Shown: piece by piece, positions 17,831 through 30,100 of the stretch
Position numbering within the stretch: position 1 is the first letter of the stretch
How the letters are laid out: the number at the start of each line of letters is the position of its first letter
Assembly (NCBI GenBank): GCA_963210315.1
Contig: OY723305.1
Location: forward strand, 1,550,001-1,614,000
Origin: Rhynchopus euleeides
Lineage: Eukaryota > Euglenozoa > Diplonemea > Diplonemida > Diplonemidae
Direction of reading: 5' to 3'
Length of the DNA stretch: 64,000 nucleotides
Notes under the pieces: model-generated
What the model was told of the DNA's origin: nothing
Databases searched by the model: none
The model's input: the letters and a program-made list of their open reading frames with translations, nothing else
Made by a program: the position numbers and the translations under genes

Positions 17831-18280
17831 GAGGGGGGGCGAGGGGGGGCGAGGGGGGGCGAGGGGGGGCGAGGGGGGGCGAGGGGGGGCGAGGGGGGGC
17901 GAGGGGGGGCGAGGGGGGGCGAGGGGGGGCGAGGGGGGGCGAGGGGGGGCGAGGGGGGGCGAGGGGGGGCGAGGGGGGGCGAGGGGGGGCGAGGGGGGGC
18001 GAGGGGGGGCGAGGGGGGGCGAGGGGGGGCGAGGGGGGGCAAGGGGGGGCAAGGGGGGGCAAGGGGGGGCGAGGGGGGGCGAGGGGGGGCGAGGGGGGGC
18101 GAGGGGGGGCGAGGGGGGGCGAGGGGGGGCGAGGGGGGGCGAGGGGGGGCGAGGGGGGGCGAGGGGGGGCAAGGGGGGGCGAGGGGGGGCGAGGGGGGGC
18201 GAGGGGGGGCGAGGGGGGGCGAGGGGGGGCGAGGGGGGGCGAGGGGGGGCAAGGGGGGGCAAGGGGGGGCAAGGGGGGGC
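17831..18280. repeat. 10-bp G-rich minisatellite, about 45 copies
   Basis: Unit GAGGGGGGGC with occasional AAGGGGGGGC, almost perfectly regular. Any four consecutive units provide four G7 runs, so G-quadruplexes could form on the plus strand. It ends in a GCGGGCGGC hairpin. Repeat-driven Gly/Ala/Arg and Pro frames are not genes. Confidence 0.97.
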
Positions 18281-18309
18281 GCGGGCGGCTTCGCCGCCCG
18301 CGCCCCTAC

Positions 18310-18440
18310 GTTGTCGATTGCAGGGGGATCCGCTGGCGCCGCAAAGTCGCTCTGCCGGTCGCGGGGCGCCGCTTCGCGGCAGCCCCGCTCTCCGGCGAGC
18401 GACTTTGCGGCGCCAGCGGATCCCCCTGCAATCGACAACC
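18310..18440. repeat. 42-bp perfect inverted repeat with structured loop
   Basis: GTTGTCGATTGCAGGGGGAT at the left arm start (about 18310) runs on for 42 bases and is matched exactly at about 18399-18440 in reverse complement. The 46-base loop is itself hairpin-like, built around GCCGCTTCGCGGC. The structure begins at the end of the sequence shared by repeat copies A and B. Confidence 0.88.
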
Positions 18441-18622
18441 ATGAGAATGCAGCTGAACAGTCACAGAACCGCGTAACAAAACGTTACCACCCAAAGGAAG
18501 GTCAGAAATACCCCCTGGGCGACGTTTTTTTGGGTGTTAACGTTTTGTTACATAGCACATCTCCCATAAAAATATGTTTTGGGGGTCTAACTGGCCTGGT
18601 AACCACTTCTGGTGAAGTGTTA

Positions 18623-20382
18623 CAGGGGGGGGGTCAAATAAACGTACTTAGTACTACTATTCGGCGAACGCGCGGGCCTAAATCGACCTCGCCAGAAAAT
18701 TAATAAATAGTTTGCGAGCGAATAGACGTACTAAGTACGTCTATTCAACTTTTCCTAAAAACGCTGTTTGCAGGGGCTCTGCGGGGCTGTTTGGTCCACC
18801 AGGGGCGCGCTGGTCACTGCTGTCGTCCGTCTCTCACTTCTTCTGCCTTCCGGTCGAGTATCCGCTCTGTTCTCGTCCTACCACTCGCCCCTCATTTGGT
18901 TTCGTACCGTTTTGATTTGTATTGCCCCCCCCCCCCTGGTTGACATTCTTGTTGAGTTAGTGAAAGCATACACAGTTCATCAGAGCTGTCAGCTTCACTG
19001 TCGGTGGTTGGTTGGTGCGTTGATGCTTAAAAAAAAGATGTGAAAAAGACAAGCCACAACCAGCACGCCCCAACTTACTTCTTCTTCAAGTTCTTGGGCT
19101 TGCTGGGGCAAGTCTGCATGTTGTGCCCAGGCTTCCTACACCCTTTGCAGAGCCTGCGGTGTTTGTTGGGAGTCTGGGTGGTCGGGGACGCTGCGCGCTT
19201 CTTTTCGGAGGACTGGGAGGACTGGGAAGGCTGTGTCTGTGTGAGAGAGTTCACACGAACCGGCTTCGCCCATGCCAAGATGCTTGACTGTTGGGTTGGC
19301 TGAGACACAACTTTCTTTTGGGTGGACTGCTTCTCTGTGCTCTCTTTTGCCTTCCCGTCCAACCCAGGTTCAAGGTCCGCACCACCAGCCTCAGGGTATG
19401 TTTCTGTGCTTGGTGCGAAGGTGAGGTCCGGACAAAGGGAGCTCTTCACGAACCCGTCCTCCTCACCCGACACCTTCAGCACGTACCCCATATCCCGCAA
19501 GCGCTCGGCTACCAGCGTGCCCTGGCCCGGGCCAGTTGGTTGAAGGAAGGCCGGGGAGCGCATGGCGGTGGCCCATCCTCGAATATCTTGAACAGGAGGC
19601 ATTCCATCAGCAGGAGGCACATGAAAGCATCGGACGTCATCATTATGTCGGACACCAGCCGAAGCTATTGGCTCTGTTGGTGGATGGTGAAATCTGGGCA
19701 GTTGGATTGCGGGTTTGCGGGCGTGTGTTGATCAGTGCTGCACAACAGGAGAGAATGTCAAACAACGTCAGGGAAGGGGGCTGCGGGGGGTGGGGGGTGG
19801 GCTCAGCTGGTCCTCGAAGGCTACATCTATGGTGAGGTGTGTCTGGGGCCATCCGTCCACATCTTCTCGTTGGTGGTAGGGACTGCGGACGCCGTAGATG
19901 AGGAGTCGTTTAATGCGCGCCGCTCTTCAGCAGTGATTTTGACGCCTCTGGACCCCAGGAGTTTGCGGGTTTCCGGGTTTGCGGTCTTCAGCAGTGGTTC
20001 TGATGCCTCTGGACCGCAGGAGTTTGCGGGTTCGCTGGTTTCCCGTCCGTATGTGTCTGAGGGGGGATGCCCCGATTCCCTTCGTCACGACATATCTTTG
20101 AGCGTAGGTCACTTCCCCCCTCTACGGACCCCGTGCACCCTGGTTCCCCTAAGTGGCACCAATAGACCCCGTTGTCCCCATTCCTTGCCCCAAAGTTTGC
20201 AGATTTGTGTGTCTCCAAAAAGAAAATCTCAAAAAAAACGAAAAATTTCCCCAAAAAAAAAGGGTGAAAAGTAAGTACTACTATTCAACGGCCCAACGTG
20301 CCCCAGAGCCCCAAAAAAATAAGTACTACTATTCGGCTAAGTACTACTATTCAACTAAGTACGTTTATTTGACCCCCCCCTG
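18623..20382. mobile_element. 1.76-kb element with terminal inverted repeats and TA flanks
   Basis: The left end CAGGGGGGGGGTCAAATAAA and following CGTACTTAGT recur inverted at the right end (ACTAAGTACG, TTTATTTGACCCCCCCCTG). TA flanks both ends, as for Tc1/mariner- or pogo-type insertion, although the palindromic setting GTTACAG...CTGTAAC leaves the exact border uncertain. Subterminal GTACTACTATTC words are repeated inside both ends. A 61-bp direct duplication lies at 19924-20045. The only coding candidate is a minus-strand zinc-knuckle frame, so the element is probably non-autonomous or decayed. Confidence 0.7.
19075..19620 (-). CDS. C-terminal fragment of a CCHC zinc-knuckle protein
   Basis: About 181 residues on the minus strand, with an uncertain start. 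The middle is Ser/Thr/Gln-rich with basic clusters; the end carries CKGCRKPGHNMQTC, a perfect Cx2Cx4Hx4C knuckle, then a Lys-rich tail. Knuckles in this position close many transposases (for example of MULE type) and gag proteins. It lies inside the 18623-20382 inverted-repeat element and is most simply the last exon of that element's protein. No upstream exon was found. Confidence 0.5.
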   Translation of the reverse strand: MPPADGMPPVQDIRGWATAMRSPAFLQPTGPGQGTLVAERLRDMGYVLKVSGEEDGFVKSSLCPDLTFAPSTETYPEAGGADLEPGLDGKAKESTEKQSTQKKVVSQPTQQSSILAWAKPVRVNSLTQTQPSQSSQSSEKKRAASPTTQTPNKHRRLCKGCRKPGHNMQTCPSKPKNLKKK

Positions 20383-20454
20383 TAACGTTTTTTACTGACT
20401 ATTTGGCCTTGTCTTCAGCAAAACCCTAAGGGAAACAGCCCCAAAATGACAAAA

Positions 20455-20636
20455 AAACGTTAACACTTGAAAAAACGGCACCCCGACAGGGTCCGACAGG
20501 GTCACAGACCCCCATATGACCTATCTGGGACCGATTTTGGGGTCTACAGGCACTTTTGAGCACAATGGATTTTTTGGCGCATCCACCCTGGGCTGACGGT
20601 CCGCCCTCTAATGAGAGCCATACTGCCGACTTACAG
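20455..20636 (+). repeat. Dispersed repeat, inverse copy at 34400-34560
   Basis: The word series CGACAGGGTCCGACAGGGTC, CAGACCCCCATATG, GGGACCGATTTTGGGGTCTA and GACGGTCCGCCCTCTAA appears here and, with changes, in inverse orientation at 34400-34560. It directly precedes the satellite block here, and there precedes only two satellite-like units. Confidence 0.75.
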
Positions 20637-21212
20637 TAGAGGAGGCATAGCCTGCTGACCTGGCTGTCTAAAAAATTATTTTTTTTAAAATCGCATTGTC
20701 TTTTCGACCCTATACCAAAAGTGGTCCCAAATCGGTCCGGGACGACCGTCCACAACCGTCCACACTCTCTAAATGCTCGATGTTGCATTTTAAATTCAAA
20801 AATTCACATTTTCCAGCCAACTGGGCCAGTTTCCTTAGGAAAATGGCTCAAAATCGCAAACACTCCATTTCTACGGGCCACCACAGGCCAATAGAGTACC
20901 AAAATCGGTTTTTTCGCATTCTACGGCCTCAGGCAGACCGTCCACACCCAAAAATCACCCCCAGGTGGTCAATATTGGGGTGTTCTGGCACTTTTTCACC
21001 TGTGGACGGTTGTGGACGGCTGTGGATGGTTGTGGACGGCTGTGGACGGTCTGCCAAGAGGTTACTGGAGGTTGCTAGGCTGCGGGCGGACCGTCCACAC
21101 CCAAAAAACACCCCCAGTTGGTCACGATGGGGACGGTACGTCTCTTTTTCGTCTGTAGACGGTTGTGGACGGTCTGCCAATAGGTTGCTCCAGGATGCGA
21201 GATTGTTCTCGG
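20637..21212 (+). repeat. Unique block of a 4,161-bp macro-repeat, copy 1
   Basis: Begins TAGAGGAGGCATAGCCTGCT and runs to the first satellite unit. An apparently identical block starts at 24798. It contains multiple GTCCACA/TGTGGACGG words in opposite orientations around 20930-21190. The 177-residue open frame inside both copies is not protein-like. Confidence 0.9.
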
Positions 21213-24200
21213 TAGGTCACCGACTGTAACCGATTGTTCTCGGCATGTAACCGATTGTAACCGATTGTTCTTGGCATGTATCCGATTGTAACCGATTGTC
21301 CTCGTCATGTAACCGATTGTAACCGATCGTTCTTGGCATGTAACCGATTGTCACCGATTGTCCTCGTCATGTAACCGATTGTAACCGATCGTTCTTGGCA
21401 TGTAACCGATTGTAACCGATTGTCCTCGTCATGTAACCGATTGTAACCGATCGTTCTTGGCCTGTAACCGATTGTAACCGATTGTTCTTGGCATGTAACC
21501 GATTGTCACCGATTGTCCTCGTCATGTAACCGATTGTAACCGATCGTTCTTGGCATGTAACCGATTGTAACCGATTGTCCTCGTCATGTAACCGATTGTA
21601 ACCGATCGTTCTTGGCATGTAACCGATTGTAACTGATTGTTCTCGGCATGTAACCGATTGTAACCGATTGTTCTTGGCCTGTAACCGATTGTAACCGATT
21701 GTTCTTGGCATGTAACCGATTGTCACCGATTGTCCTCGTCATGTAACCGATTGTAACCGATCGTTCTTGGCATGTAACCGATTGTAACTGATTGTTCTCG
21801 GCATGTAACCGATTGTAACCGATTGTTCTTGGCCTGTAACCGATTGTAACCGATTGTTCTCGGCATGTAACCGATTGTAACCGATTGCCCTCGTCATGTA
21901 ACCGATTGTAACCGATCGTTCTTGGCATGTCACCGATTGTAACCGATTGTTCTCGGCATGTAACCGATTGTAACCGATTGTCCTCGTCATGTAACCGATT
22001 GTAACCGATCGTTCTTGGCATGTAACCGATTGTAACTGATTGTTCTCGGCATGTAACCGATTGTAACCGATTGTTCTCGGCATGTCACCGATTGTAACCG
22101 ATTGTCCTCGTCATGTAACCGATTGTAACCGATCGTTCTTGGCATGTAACCGATTGTAACCGATTGTTCTCGGCATGTAACCGATTGTAACCGATCGTTC
22201 TTGGCATGTAACCGATTGTAACTGATTGTTCTTGGCATGTAACCGATTGTAACCGATCGTTCTTGGCATGTAACCGATTGTAACCGATTGTCCTCGTCAT
22301 GTAACCGATTGTAACCGATCGTTCTTGGCCTGTAACCGATTGTAACCGATTGTTCTTGGCATGTAACCGATTGTCACCGATTGTCCTCGTCATGTAACCG
22401 ATTGTAACCGATCGTTCTTGGCATGTAACCGATTGTAACCGATTGTCCTCGTCATGTAACCGATTGTAACCGATCGTTCTTGGCATGTAACCGATTGTAA
22501 CTGATTGTTCTCGGCATGTAACCGATTGTAACCGATTGTTCTTGGCCTGTAACCGATTGTAACCGATTGTTCTTGGCATGTAACCGATTGTCACCGATTG
22601 TCCTCGTCATGTAACCGATTGTAACCGATCGTTCTTGGCATGTAACCGATTGTAACTGATTGTTCTCGGCATGTAACCGATTGTTCTTGGCCTGTAACCG
22701 ATTGTAACCGATTGTTCTCGGCATGTAACCGATTGTAACCGATTGCCCTCGTCATGTAACCGATTGTAACCGATCGTTCTTGGCATGTAACCGATTGTAA
22801 CCGATTGTTCTCGGCATGTAACCGATTGTAACCGATCGTTCTTGGCATGTAACCGATTGTAACTGATTGTTCTCGGCATGTAACCGATTGTAACCGATTG
22901 TTCTCGGCATGTCACCGATTGTAACCGATTGTCCTCGTCATGTAACCGATTGTAACCGATCGTTCTTGGCATGTAACCGATTGTAACCGATTGTTCTCGG
23001 CATGTAACCGATTGTAACCGATCGTTCTTGGCATGTAACCGATTGTAACTGATTGTTCTTGGCATGTAACCGATTGTAACCGATCGTTCTTGGCATGTAA
23101 CCGATTGTAACCGATTGTTCTTGGCCTGTAACCGATTGTTCTCGGCATGTAACCGATTGTAACCGATTGTCCTCGTCATGTAACCGATTGTAACCGATCG
23201 TTCTTGGCATGTAACCGATTGTAACCGATTGTTCTCGGCATGTAACCGATTGTAACCGATCGTTCTTGGCATGTAACCGATTGTAACCGATCGTTCTTGG
23301 CATGTAACCGATTGTAACTGATTGTTCTTGGCATGTAACCGATTGTAACCGATCGTTCTTGGCATGTAACCGATTGTAACCGATTGTTCTTGGCCTGTAA
23401 CCGATTGTTCTCGGCATGTAACCGATTGTAACCGATTGTCCTCGTCATGTAACCGATTGTAACCGATCGTTCTTGGCATGTAACCGATTGTAACCGATTG
23501 TTCTCGGCATGTAACCGATTGTAACCGATCGTTCTTGGCATGTAACCGATTGTAACCGATCGTTCTTGGCATGTAACCGATTGTAACCGATTGTTCTCGG
23601 CATGTAACCGATTGTAACCGATCGTTCTTGGCATGTAACCGATTGTAACCGATCGTTCTTGGCATGTAACCGATTGTAACCGATTGTTCTCGGCATGTAA
23701 CCGATTGTAACCGATCGTTCTTGGCATGTAACCGATTGTAACCGATCGTTCTTGGCATGTAACCGATTGTAACCGATTGTTCTCGGCATGTAACCGATTG
23801 TAACCGATCGTTCTTGGCATGTAACCGATTGTAACCGATCGTTCTTGGCATGTAACCGATTGTAACCGATCGTTCTTGGCATGTAACCGATTGTAACCGA
23901 TCGTTCTTGGCATGTAACCGATTGTAACCGATTGTTCTCGGCATGTAACCGATTGTAACCGATTGTCCTCGTCATGTAACCGATTGTAACCGATCGTTCT
24001 TGGCATGTAACCGATTGTAACCGATTGTTCTCGGCATGTAACCGATTGTAACCGATCGTTCTTGGCATGTAACCGATTGTAACCGATCGTTCTTGGCATG
24101 TAACCGATTGTAACCGATCGTTCTTGGCATGTAACCGATTGTAACCGATTGTTCTTGGCCTGTAACCGATTGTTCTCGGCATGTAACCGATTGTAACCGA

Positions 24201-24797
24201 TTGTCCTCGTCATGTAACCGATTGTAACCGATCGTTCTTGGCATGTAACCGATTGTAACCGATTGTTCTCGGCATGTAACCGATTGTAACCGATTGTTCT
24301 CGGCATGTAACCGATTGTAACCGATCGTTCTTGGCATGTAACCGATTGTAACTGATTGTTCTTGGCATGTAACGGATTGTAACCGATCGTTCTTGGCATG
24401 TAACCGATTGTAACCGATTGTTCTCGTCATGTAACCGATTGTAACTGATTGTTCTTGGCATGTAACCGATTGTAACCGATCGTTCTTGGCATGTAACCGA
24501 TTGTAACCGATCGTTCTTGGCATGTAACCGATTGTAACCGATCGTTCTTGGCATGTAACCGATTGTAACCGATTGTTCTTGGCCTGTAACCGATTGTTCT
24601 CGGCATGTAACCGATTGTAACCGATTGTTCTTGGCCTGTAACCGATTGTAACCGATTGTTCTCGGCATGTAACCGATTGTAACCGATTGTCCTCGTCATG
24701 TAACCGATTGTAACCGATCGTTCTTGGCATGTAACCGATTGTAACCGATTGTTCTTGGCCTGTAACCGATTGTTCTCGGCATGTAACCGATTGTAAC
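21213..24797 (-). repeat. 31-bp satellite block 1, about 115 units
   Basis: Each unit is TGTAACCGATTGTAACCGAT plus an 11-base variable part (GTTCTTGGCA, TGTTCTCGGCA, TGTCCTCGTCA or TGTTCTTGGCC types). The variants recur in blocks, a higher-order pattern. Since 31 is not a multiple of three and no stop occurs on the minus strand, frames of up to 445 residues appear in all three registers; they have no support as genes. Confidence 0.97.
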
Positions 24798-25373
24798 TAG
24801 AGGAGGCATAGCCTGCTGACCTGGCTGTCTAAAAAATTATTTTTTTTAAAATCGCATTGTCTTTTCGACCCTATACCAAAAGTGGTCCCAAATCGGTCCG
24901 GGACGACCGTCCACAACCGTCCACACTCTCTAAATGCTCGATGTTGCATTTTAAATTCAAAAATTCACATTTTCCAGCCAACTGGGCCAGTTTCCTTAGG
25001 AAAATGGCTCAAAATCGCAAACACTCCATTTCTACGGGCCACCACAGGCCAATAGAGTACCAAAATCGGTTTTTTCGCATTCTACGGCCTCAGGCAGACC
25101 GTCCACACCCAAAAATCACCCCCAGGTGGTCAATATTGGGGTGTTCTGGCACTTTTTCACCTGTGGACGGTTGTGGACGGCTGTGGATGGTTGTGGACGG
25201 CTGTGGACGGTCTGCCAAGAGGTTACTGGAGGTTGCTAGGCTGCGGGCGGACCGTCCACACCCAAAAAACACCCCCAGTTGGTCACGATGGGGACGGTAC
25301 GTCTCTTTTTCGTCTGTAGACGGTTGTGGACGGTCTGCCAATAGGTTGCTCCAGGATGCGAGATTGTTCTCGG
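24798..25373 (+). repeat. Unique block of the macro-repeat, copy 2
   Basis: Same sequence as 20637-21212 as far as read, offset 4,161 bases, and followed by the same series of satellite variants for at least several units. It therefore arose by duplicating unique block and satellite together. Confidence 0.9.
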
Positions 25374-26986
25374 TAGGTCACCGACTGTAACCGATTGTTC
25401 TCGGCATGTAACCGATTGTAACCGATTGTTCTTGGCATGTATCCGATTGTAACCGATTGTCCTCGTCATGTAACCGATTGTAACCGATCGTTCTTGGCAT
25501 GTAACCGATTGTCACCGATTGTCCTCGTCATGTAACCGATTGTAACCGATCGTTCTTGGCATGTAACCGATTGTAACCGATTGTCCTCGTCATGTAACCG
25601 ATTGTAACCGATCGTTCTTGGCATGTAACCGATTGTAACTGATTGTTCTCGGCATGTAACCGATTGTAACCGATTGTTCTTGGCCTGTAACCGATTGTAA
25701 CCGATTGTTCTCGGCATGTAACCGATTGTAACCGATTGCCCTCGTCATGTAACCGATTGTAACCGATCGTTCTTGGCATGTAACCGATTGTAACCGATTG
25801 TTCTCGGCATGTAACCGATTGTAACCGATTGTCCTCGTCATGTAACCGATTGTAACCGATCGTTCTTGGCATGTAACCGATTGTAACTGATTGTTCTCGG
25901 CATGTAACCGATTGTAACCGATTGTTCTCGGCATGTCACCGATTGTAACCGATTGTCCTCGTCATGTAACCGATTGTAACCGATCGTTCTTGGCATGTAA
26001 CCGATTGTAACCGATTGTTCTCGGCATGTAACCGATTGTAACCGATCGTTCTTGGCATGTAACCGATTGTAACTGATTGTTCTTGGCATGTAACCGATTG
26101 TAACCGATCGTTCTTGGCATGTAACCGATTGTAACCGATTGTTCTTGGCCTGTAACCGATTGTTCTCGGCATGTAACCGATTGTAACCGATTGTCCTCGT
26201 CATGTAACCGATTGTAACCGATCGTTCTTGGCATGTAACCGATTGTAACCGATTGTTCTTGGCCTGTAACCGATTGTTCTCGGCATGTAACCGATTGTAA
26301 CCGATTGTTCTTGGCCTGTAACCGATTGTAACCGATTGTTCTCGGCATGTAACCGATTGTAACCGATTGTTCTCGGCATGTAACCGATTGTAACCGATTG
26401 TCCTCGTCATGTAACCGATTGTAACCGATCGTTCTTGGCATGTAACCGATTGTAACCGATTGTTCTTGGCCTGTAACCGATTGTTCTCGGCATGTAACCG
26501 ATTGTAACCGATTGTTCTTGGCCTGTAACCGATTGTAACCGATTGTTCTCGGCATGTAACCGATTGTAACCGATTGTTCTCGGCATGTAACCGATTGTAA
26601 CCGATCGTTCTTGGCATGTAACCGATTGTAACCGATTGTTCTCGGCATGTAACCGATTGTAACCGATTGTTCTCGTCATGTAACCGATTGTAACCGATCG
26701 TTCTTGGCATGTAACCGATTGTAACCGATTGTTCTCGGCATGTAACCGATTGTAACCGATTGTTCTCGTCATGTAACCGATTGTAACCGATCGTTCTTGG
26801 CATGTAACCGATTGTAACTGATTGTTCTTGGCATGTAACCGATTGTAACCGATTGCCCTCGTCATGTAACCGATTGTAACCGATTGTAACCGATTGTTCT
26901 TGGCATGTAACCGATTGTAACCGATCGTTCTTGGCATGTAACCGATTGTAACCGATTGTTCTTGGCATGTAACCGATTGTAACCGA
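25374..26986 (-). repeat. 31-bp satellite block 2, about 52 units
   Basis: Continues the satellite after the second unique block and stops abruptly at TAACCGAAACAGAACGG. The OTU transposon gene starts 170 bases further on, so the transposon or its promoter lies directly against the satellite edge. Confidence 0.95.
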
Positions 26987-27156
26987 AACAGAACGGTGTC
27001 TCCCCTTGCCCCCTCCACTCTCGGTCACTCTGCGTGCCTCCCAGATGTTGTGTGCGGACCCCTCAGCAGACTGCTTAACTTTAACTTTGCTGCACCTACG
27101 TTGCTCACACAGCACTAACCCACTGCAGGCACTGGCACGTTCCACAGCTTCTGATA

Positions 27157-30100
27157 ATGTCCGGCTTGGTTACCTTCGCGGAAGCGTGCAAGCTGCAGGG
27201 TATCCCAGACGAGACTACGGGGAAGGTCGCGGGTGCGCTTCTCCGCAACGCAGGATGGCCGAAACCCGTAACGAGCCGGACCTCAAACGGCGTGCAGAAG
27301 ATGTATTGCTTGGCAGATATCCGTCGGCCCAATCCCCTCTCCTCCGAAGAGGCAATCCGGCAGTTGACTGCTTCGTCCCCGGGCCGCTGCTTCCCCGACG
27401 ATGTCCTGATCGCTCCTCTGGGTGAGCCCGATGATCTCGCTGATCAGGCGGCGCTCCTCCCCCACCCCGAGGATGCGGATCCCGTCTCGCAGAGCGTGAT
27501 CTCGGCGGTCACGCGGGGTCCTGCTGCTGCTGGCAACGACGAGCCTGATGAGCCTGAGGCGCCTCCGTCACCGACTCCCGTGCCGCCGAAACCTCTGCCT
27601 GCCGCGCTCCCACCGACGTCTCCGACGAGTCCCGCCGACGATGTCGACATTGGTTCTTCTGTGTGCAGTGACCCTACCGACCTCGCCAGCCTCGATGACC
27701 TCGCCGACCTCGCCGACTCCGCCTGCCCCGTTGACTCCGCCTCCCACGCCAACACCGACTCCCCCGTTGCGACTGCGATGGACGCGTTGCGTGACGCTGT
27801 GGCTGCTGGTGAGGGGTGGTGCTGCATCAGCAGCGCCGAGTACCTGACTCTCCTGCGCTCCCTCTTGCCCGCAGGTGCGAAGGTGTCGGACACCGCCCTC
27901 TTCTCCCTGGTGAAGGAGAACGCCGACTGCATGTCTTCTGCTCTGCATCCTCACGAGAAGGGTAGTGATACCCGGGGGATGAAGAAGAAGTACTGCATCG
28001 GAAATGCAGTGCCGGGACGGCCGTGCAGCCTCCACTTCGTCGGACAGGGCACGCCTCCGCCGGCCCCCGTGGGGCGCCCCTCCAAGACCCTCCCCGAGCG
28101 GGTCTTGCAGGTCAAGGCTTTGCAGAAGGCCTTGCTGAGGGCGAAGGACCGCATTGCGCAGCTGACGGAGGAGTTGGCTGCTGCGCACGAGGTTCTCGGG
28201 CGCAAGGGGGACATTGTTCTTCGTGGGGTGACGGGCCGGAAGTCCTGCACCGAGCCCTACCCCATGAAGGTGCTGCGGGCGCTGTTGGAGTTGCGGATGG
28301 CTGGCATCGGTCAGGAGTCGTCGCGCAGGGTGCTGCGCGACATCATCAAGCTCCTGAGCGATGGGGTGGAGATGCCGATCCCCTCTCGCTGGACGCTCCG
28401 CGAATTCGAGATCCCGAGCGGAGCGGCTTCCTTCGCCGTCTTCTTGGAGGATGTCGCGAGGACGCAGACCGGCGGAGGGGGCCTAGGCAAAGACCGGCAG
28501 AAGGCCACCCTCTCCCTCGCCCACGATGCCACCTCCTCCTTGGGCCGGAGTAGTGTCTCGCTGCACGTTGTCACCGCCCACGTCGCTGCAGACGAGAATC
28601 GCGTACGCGGGGCCTGCGCCTCCGCCCTCCCCCTGAAGAACGGGAAGGCTGCAGGGAAGACCTCCAACCTGCAGGCGGTCCGCCGCATAGTCTCCGCCCA
28701 CAAGCTCCGTATTAGCAACGCCACCCTGAGCGACCATGCTAGCACGGAGGCGAAGGCGACCAGGGACGCGGGGGGCGCCATCGTCCACCTACGGTGCATG
28801 CACCATAAGGTTGGAGGCGCACTGAAGTACGCAGTGCAGACGGCGGGGAAGGCCTTGATGATGTCTCATCGGGTCGACCCGGCAGCCAACGTTGCCAGCG
28901 TACTTGCAGTCCTCGACCCGACAAACGGCCGGTCAACCGCCGGGGTCATTTTCGTGGATGCTGAGCTTGGGAAAGCACTTGACATGCGCTACCCCCGGGG
29001 CCTGGGGTTTGCCCGTGAGCGGGGGTCGAAGTGGCATGCCCGTCCTCAGCAGTGCTCCCGCCTCCTCAAGTTCTCCGCCTCCATCCTGGAGATGGTGAGA
29101 GAGGAGCGGTTCACCCCGACTGCGACAGAGATCCTCACTCTTCTGGGGACCCCCACCGTCGCCGCCTACTGTGCAGCCTGCCATTTCATTGGCAGCCTGT
29201 ACTTGAGGTTCCTCAACGACCTCAAGCCCAGGCGGTTGAACGAGGAGACGGGCCGCCTCGAGGTCAACTTCGAGGCGGGATGGGGTGTGCTGAGGCCGCT
29301 GCACCTCCTCGCCCGCGACCTGAGCGCCGACTCCGCCGACAACGACTTCCCTGCCCTGCGGAAGCATTGGGGACAACCCCGCCACGGTGAGGAGGAGGTG
29401 GGGCGGGCTGAGGCGTTGGAGGTGGTGAAGGATCACCACGATGTATTTGCGGAGGTCTGGGTTCCCTGCATCCAGGGGTTTGCGAGCACATTGGCAAGGT
29501 TCATCGGCTACGATGAAGCTGCAATGGCGTCGGCATCACCCGAAGACCTCCCTTCGCTACCCTCCACACAAGACCTCGCAGAGTGTGTGGCTGGGAATGC
29601 ATCGTTCTTGGCGCAGAGGGCCCCCAACCTCTCTTCTGCTGCCTTGTCTGGGATTACCCAGAGCAAGGTGAACCGCTTCCTGTTGGGTTATGGCAACTGC
29701 AACAACGCAAGGTATGCAGGCTCTTCAGCCTCCTTTTTTCTCCCCTCCCTTCGTTCTTTTTTTTTACATCGCAACAACATATGCTGGCAGAGTCAGAACC
29801 GATAGATTTTTTTTATCTCATTCATTGTCATTCTCTCTTCCTCTCTTCTTCATGACTTTTCCAAGTCACGAAGAAGACTACTTCATTATCACCATTTCCT
29901 GTTTTCAGTGTGATTCGTCGTACAACCATTCCTTTCCATCGCCTTACAGGTACGGCCGTTTGCTGCGCCAGGCGAAGCGGGCGCGGAAGAAGACCCGTGG
30001 CGGGATGTACACCGAGGCCGCGGCGAACACCGCCACGGGGGCTTCTGCGGCTGCGCTGAAGGCCGTCAGCGGGGTGGCCCACCCTGACCTCGTCCGCCTC

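Larger units (their letters stand above)
17107..18310 (+). repeat. Paralogous repeat, copy A (MITE- and minisatellite-bearing)
   Basis: The segment is matched in inverse orientation at 34572-35005. Shared words, in order, are GAGGAGGGACCGTTCAGCAAA, GATCAAAAAGCAACAA, CTTGGAGACAA.GCGATTTTCG, ACTTCTCAGCA.GGAAC, GAGACACAAC.CT.CCAGCCC and finally GCGGGCGGC(TTC)GCCGCCCGC with ACGTTGTCG. Copy A additionally holds MITE copy 3 and a 450-bp G-rich minisatellite that copy B lacks. No coding function seen; the open frame spanning 17304-18476 is driven by the minisatellite. Confidence 0.8.

Noticed and set aside
17304-18476. 390-residue Gly/Arg-rich frame, and Pro-rich frames on the opposite strand
   Set aside because: Created by the GAGGGGGGGC minisatellite; the upstream part is not conserved as protein between copies A and B.
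20696-21229. 177-residue frame duplicated at 24857-25390
   Set aside because: Conserved only because the DNA block was duplicated; rich in words from inverted GTCCACA repeats and with no domain.
21206-26986. CRISPR-like array
   Set aside because: No unique spacers; a plain 31-bp tandem satellite in a eukaryotic setting.
21206-26990. Open frames of up to 445 residues on the minus strand through the 31-bp satellite
   Set aside because: The repeat has no stop on that strand and its length is not a multiple of three, so all frames stay open; the translated 31-residue cycles have no protein-like composition.
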